DNA of 64,000 nt from Diphasiastrum complanatum (taxonomy: Eukaryota > Streptophyta > Lycopodiopsida > Lycopodiales > Lycopodiaceae), in assembly GCA_029204225.1 (NCBI GenBank), contig CM055106.1, positions 50,661,325 to 50,725,324 of the forward strand, given 5' to 3'. The stretch's first letter is position 1; every line of letters begins with the position of its first letter. Under the pieces are notes generated by a model. That model saw only the letters and a list, made by a program, of their open reading frames with translations. It made no database searches and was not told where the DNA came from. Shown piece by piece: positions 62,703 to 64,000 of the stretch. The position numbers and the translations under genes were made by a program.

Positions 62703-63133
62703 TAGCCAGAGCAGCCGCATGAGGTGTCTACAGTTCCTCCAGCTCCTCATAGGGTATATGTGCGCCACACAGCTCCTCCAGTGCCACCGATGCCATTCAG
62801 GCCTGCAGCCCCACCATCGCCGTCCACTTCTGAAGCACCAGGTCTCCATGGCAAGCCACCATCTGTGCCCAAGTTTTCTCTTGCAGCGCCCACATCCACA
62901 GTGGCTCCTCCAGCTGCTCCTCCAATGGCAACACCCACTCCACATCCGCCTCCTTTGGCAGCACCCACTCCACTAGCTCCCCCTTTGGCAGCACCCAGGA
63001 TGTATCGGCCATCGCAGTGCCCCTTTCAGTACATATCGCTGTTGTACTCGTCTCCTGCACAACCAATTCCTCCACCTGCAGCAGCCCCACGGGCACACAC
63101 TCCACGAGCTCATCCTCCTCGCTCAGGTGCATA
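62703..63133 (+). other. Pro/Ala/Thr-rich coding-like tail after the hAT gene
   Basis: The frame 62724-63134 encodes repeated PPAAPPMATPTPHPPPLA-type text and lies in the direction of the hAT gene. It could be the end of the same disordered extension after a stop, or an unrelated low-complexity stretch. Confidence 0.45.
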
Positions 63134-63385
63134 GGGAGTTCCTTCTTTTGCTTCCCTATCCTAGTCGGCCTCAGCTTGGTCCCAGAGAAGCAAAGTGTGG
63201 GTGTTGGTAATGCTGCATTTCTTATATAGACTTTTGATGGAGTGTAAATTGGAGGGAAAGTAAACATTTGAATTCTAAACTTTTTCACAAAAAGAACCAT
63301 ATACATCATACGATAGCTAAAAAACCATTTGTCATGGTTACAAATACACTGACATGGTAAAGTTGTATAGCTTCGAGCATCGCGC

Positions 63386-63445
<60 letters not shown>

Positions 63446-64000
63446 CCACCAACCATCCCGTAGTTAGTGAATCCCTTCGGGGGGCACTTATTTCCCCGTT
63501 AGGGATAGCTAACTGCCCGCCAAAAGACAATCAATATCATGTGGTAAAGAATAAGACAAACCAGGAAATACCTCAGAGATGAGTAAATTATTGATGACAA
63601 GACATAGTTTATCCCTATAAATCCATTCTATTGAAAAGCATCAACCAAAATTCCAACTTCTTTTATGAATGTATCTGGTTTGTTATAATAGTACATAGTG
63701 GCAATTACCTGTGAAACAGTAACCTTATATGAATTATAGATTGGTCTATTCGAAGCCAAATGTATATATTGCAAAAAAGGAAAAAGGTAATTCTCTGCTT
63801 TTGTCAAACTATGAAAGGTGTGGTAGACCAGAATTTTGATTAAAGACAATGGATATATTTAGAAAGCTGCTAATGTTACCATCTGAAATTTTCCTTTCTA
63901 TTTTCAGAAAGTCTAAAGGGTAGATCCAGTGGGGTTTTCGAGGGTTCTTGTTTGTGCTTTATCCATGAAAAGCTCAATATTAGGATTATTGATGAAACAT
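63134..64000 (+). other. Non-coding end of window with (GA)n
   Basis: A 56-bp GA microsatellite at 63388-63443, then AT-rich sequence. On the minus strand the GA run is a TC run, but neither side shows the LINE hairpin or AATAAAG box. A TTTTCAG near 63900-63906 could be a splice acceptor of a gene beyond the window; the sequence after it has stops in the frames checked. Confidence 0.5.

Larger units (their letters stand above)
53274..63133 (+). mobile_element. hAT-family DNA transposon gene, split by a gypsy insertion
   Basis: One transposase gene reads across 53.3-55.06 kb and resumes at 61327-63133; 55066-61326 is an inserted LTR element. In order: BED zinc finger, Pro/Ser-rich linker, DUF659 with the two hAT Asp positions (IMSDGWTDVRRRPILN and VVTVVTDNGTN), a helical domain, then after the insertion the C-terminal dimerisation domain (ITWWTIFGST, CEHNWSTWALVHTRRRNRLS) and a long disordered extension. 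Stops within the frame show it is no longer active. Terminal inverted repeats were not identified, so the ends are approximate. Confidence 0.85.

Noticed and set aside
63388-63443. GA run as the tail of a minus-strand LINE
   Set aside because: No hairpin or AATAAAG box on the side where the LINE 3' end would lie.

Overview
This window looks like nuclear DNA of a land plant with a large, repeat-rich genome. The evidence is one conserved plant organellar gene split into many short exons by GT-AG introns of up to about 10 kb, introns packed with LINEs and Ty3/gypsy and Ty1/copia remnants, and LTR elements with the usual plant initiator-Met tRNA primer site. The species cannot be fixed. The gene's divergence from angiosperm copies (recalled from memory, not searched) would fit a fern, lycophyte or other non-angiosperm.

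Host gene. Seventeen plus-strand exons between 1219 and 51053 encode the C-terminal ~617 residues of a polynucleotide phosphorylase, most like the chloroplast form (PNP1/RIF10). All 16 introns are GT-AG, the phases agree throughout, and the summed coding length is a multiple of three. The 5' exons lie left of the window. The exons cover the end of the first RNase PH core, the linker helices, the whole second (catalytic) RNase PH core, KH and S1, and end in a lysine/glutamate-rich tail made of two 26-residue repeats. Seven of the introns exceed 3 kb, and six of those seven carry recognisable transposons.

Layout. 1-1218: intron with a hAT fragment and small inverted-repeat elements. 1777-10583: LINE 3' fragment plus three LINE copies head to tail. 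12.9-19.8 kb: minus-strand Ty3/gypsy remnants, then a plus-strand LTR with primer site to 20.25 kb. 24.4-26.0 kb: ORF1-only 'half LINE'. 26.1-28.5 kb: Ty1/copia remnant. 28.9-37.5 kb: the compact core of the gene. 37.8-46.05 kb: two more LINE copies head to tail. 48.1-50.2 kb: two Ty1/copia fragments. 51.05 kb: gene end. 53.3-63.1 kb: a BED-finger/DUF659 hAT transposase gene split by a young, nearly whole Ty3/gypsy chromovirus (55066-61326, 5-bp target duplication GTTGC).

Main discovery candidate. Every LINE copy with a visible 5' end lies directly between pyrimidine microsatellites, (TC)n or in one case (TTC)n. All share a 3' end consisting of a small hairpin, a GACATTAATAAAG-like box and then the microsatellite instead of poly(A). 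The hairpin shows a compensatory base-pair change, and ORF2 ends in conserved PCNA-interaction-like motifs (Q-x-x-I-x-S-F-F). Together this suggests a microsatellite-targeted plant LINE family. A second candidate is a family of short inverted-repeat elements whose ends are built from one repeated pentamer that differs between copies (GTTCC, GATTC or GTTTC types).
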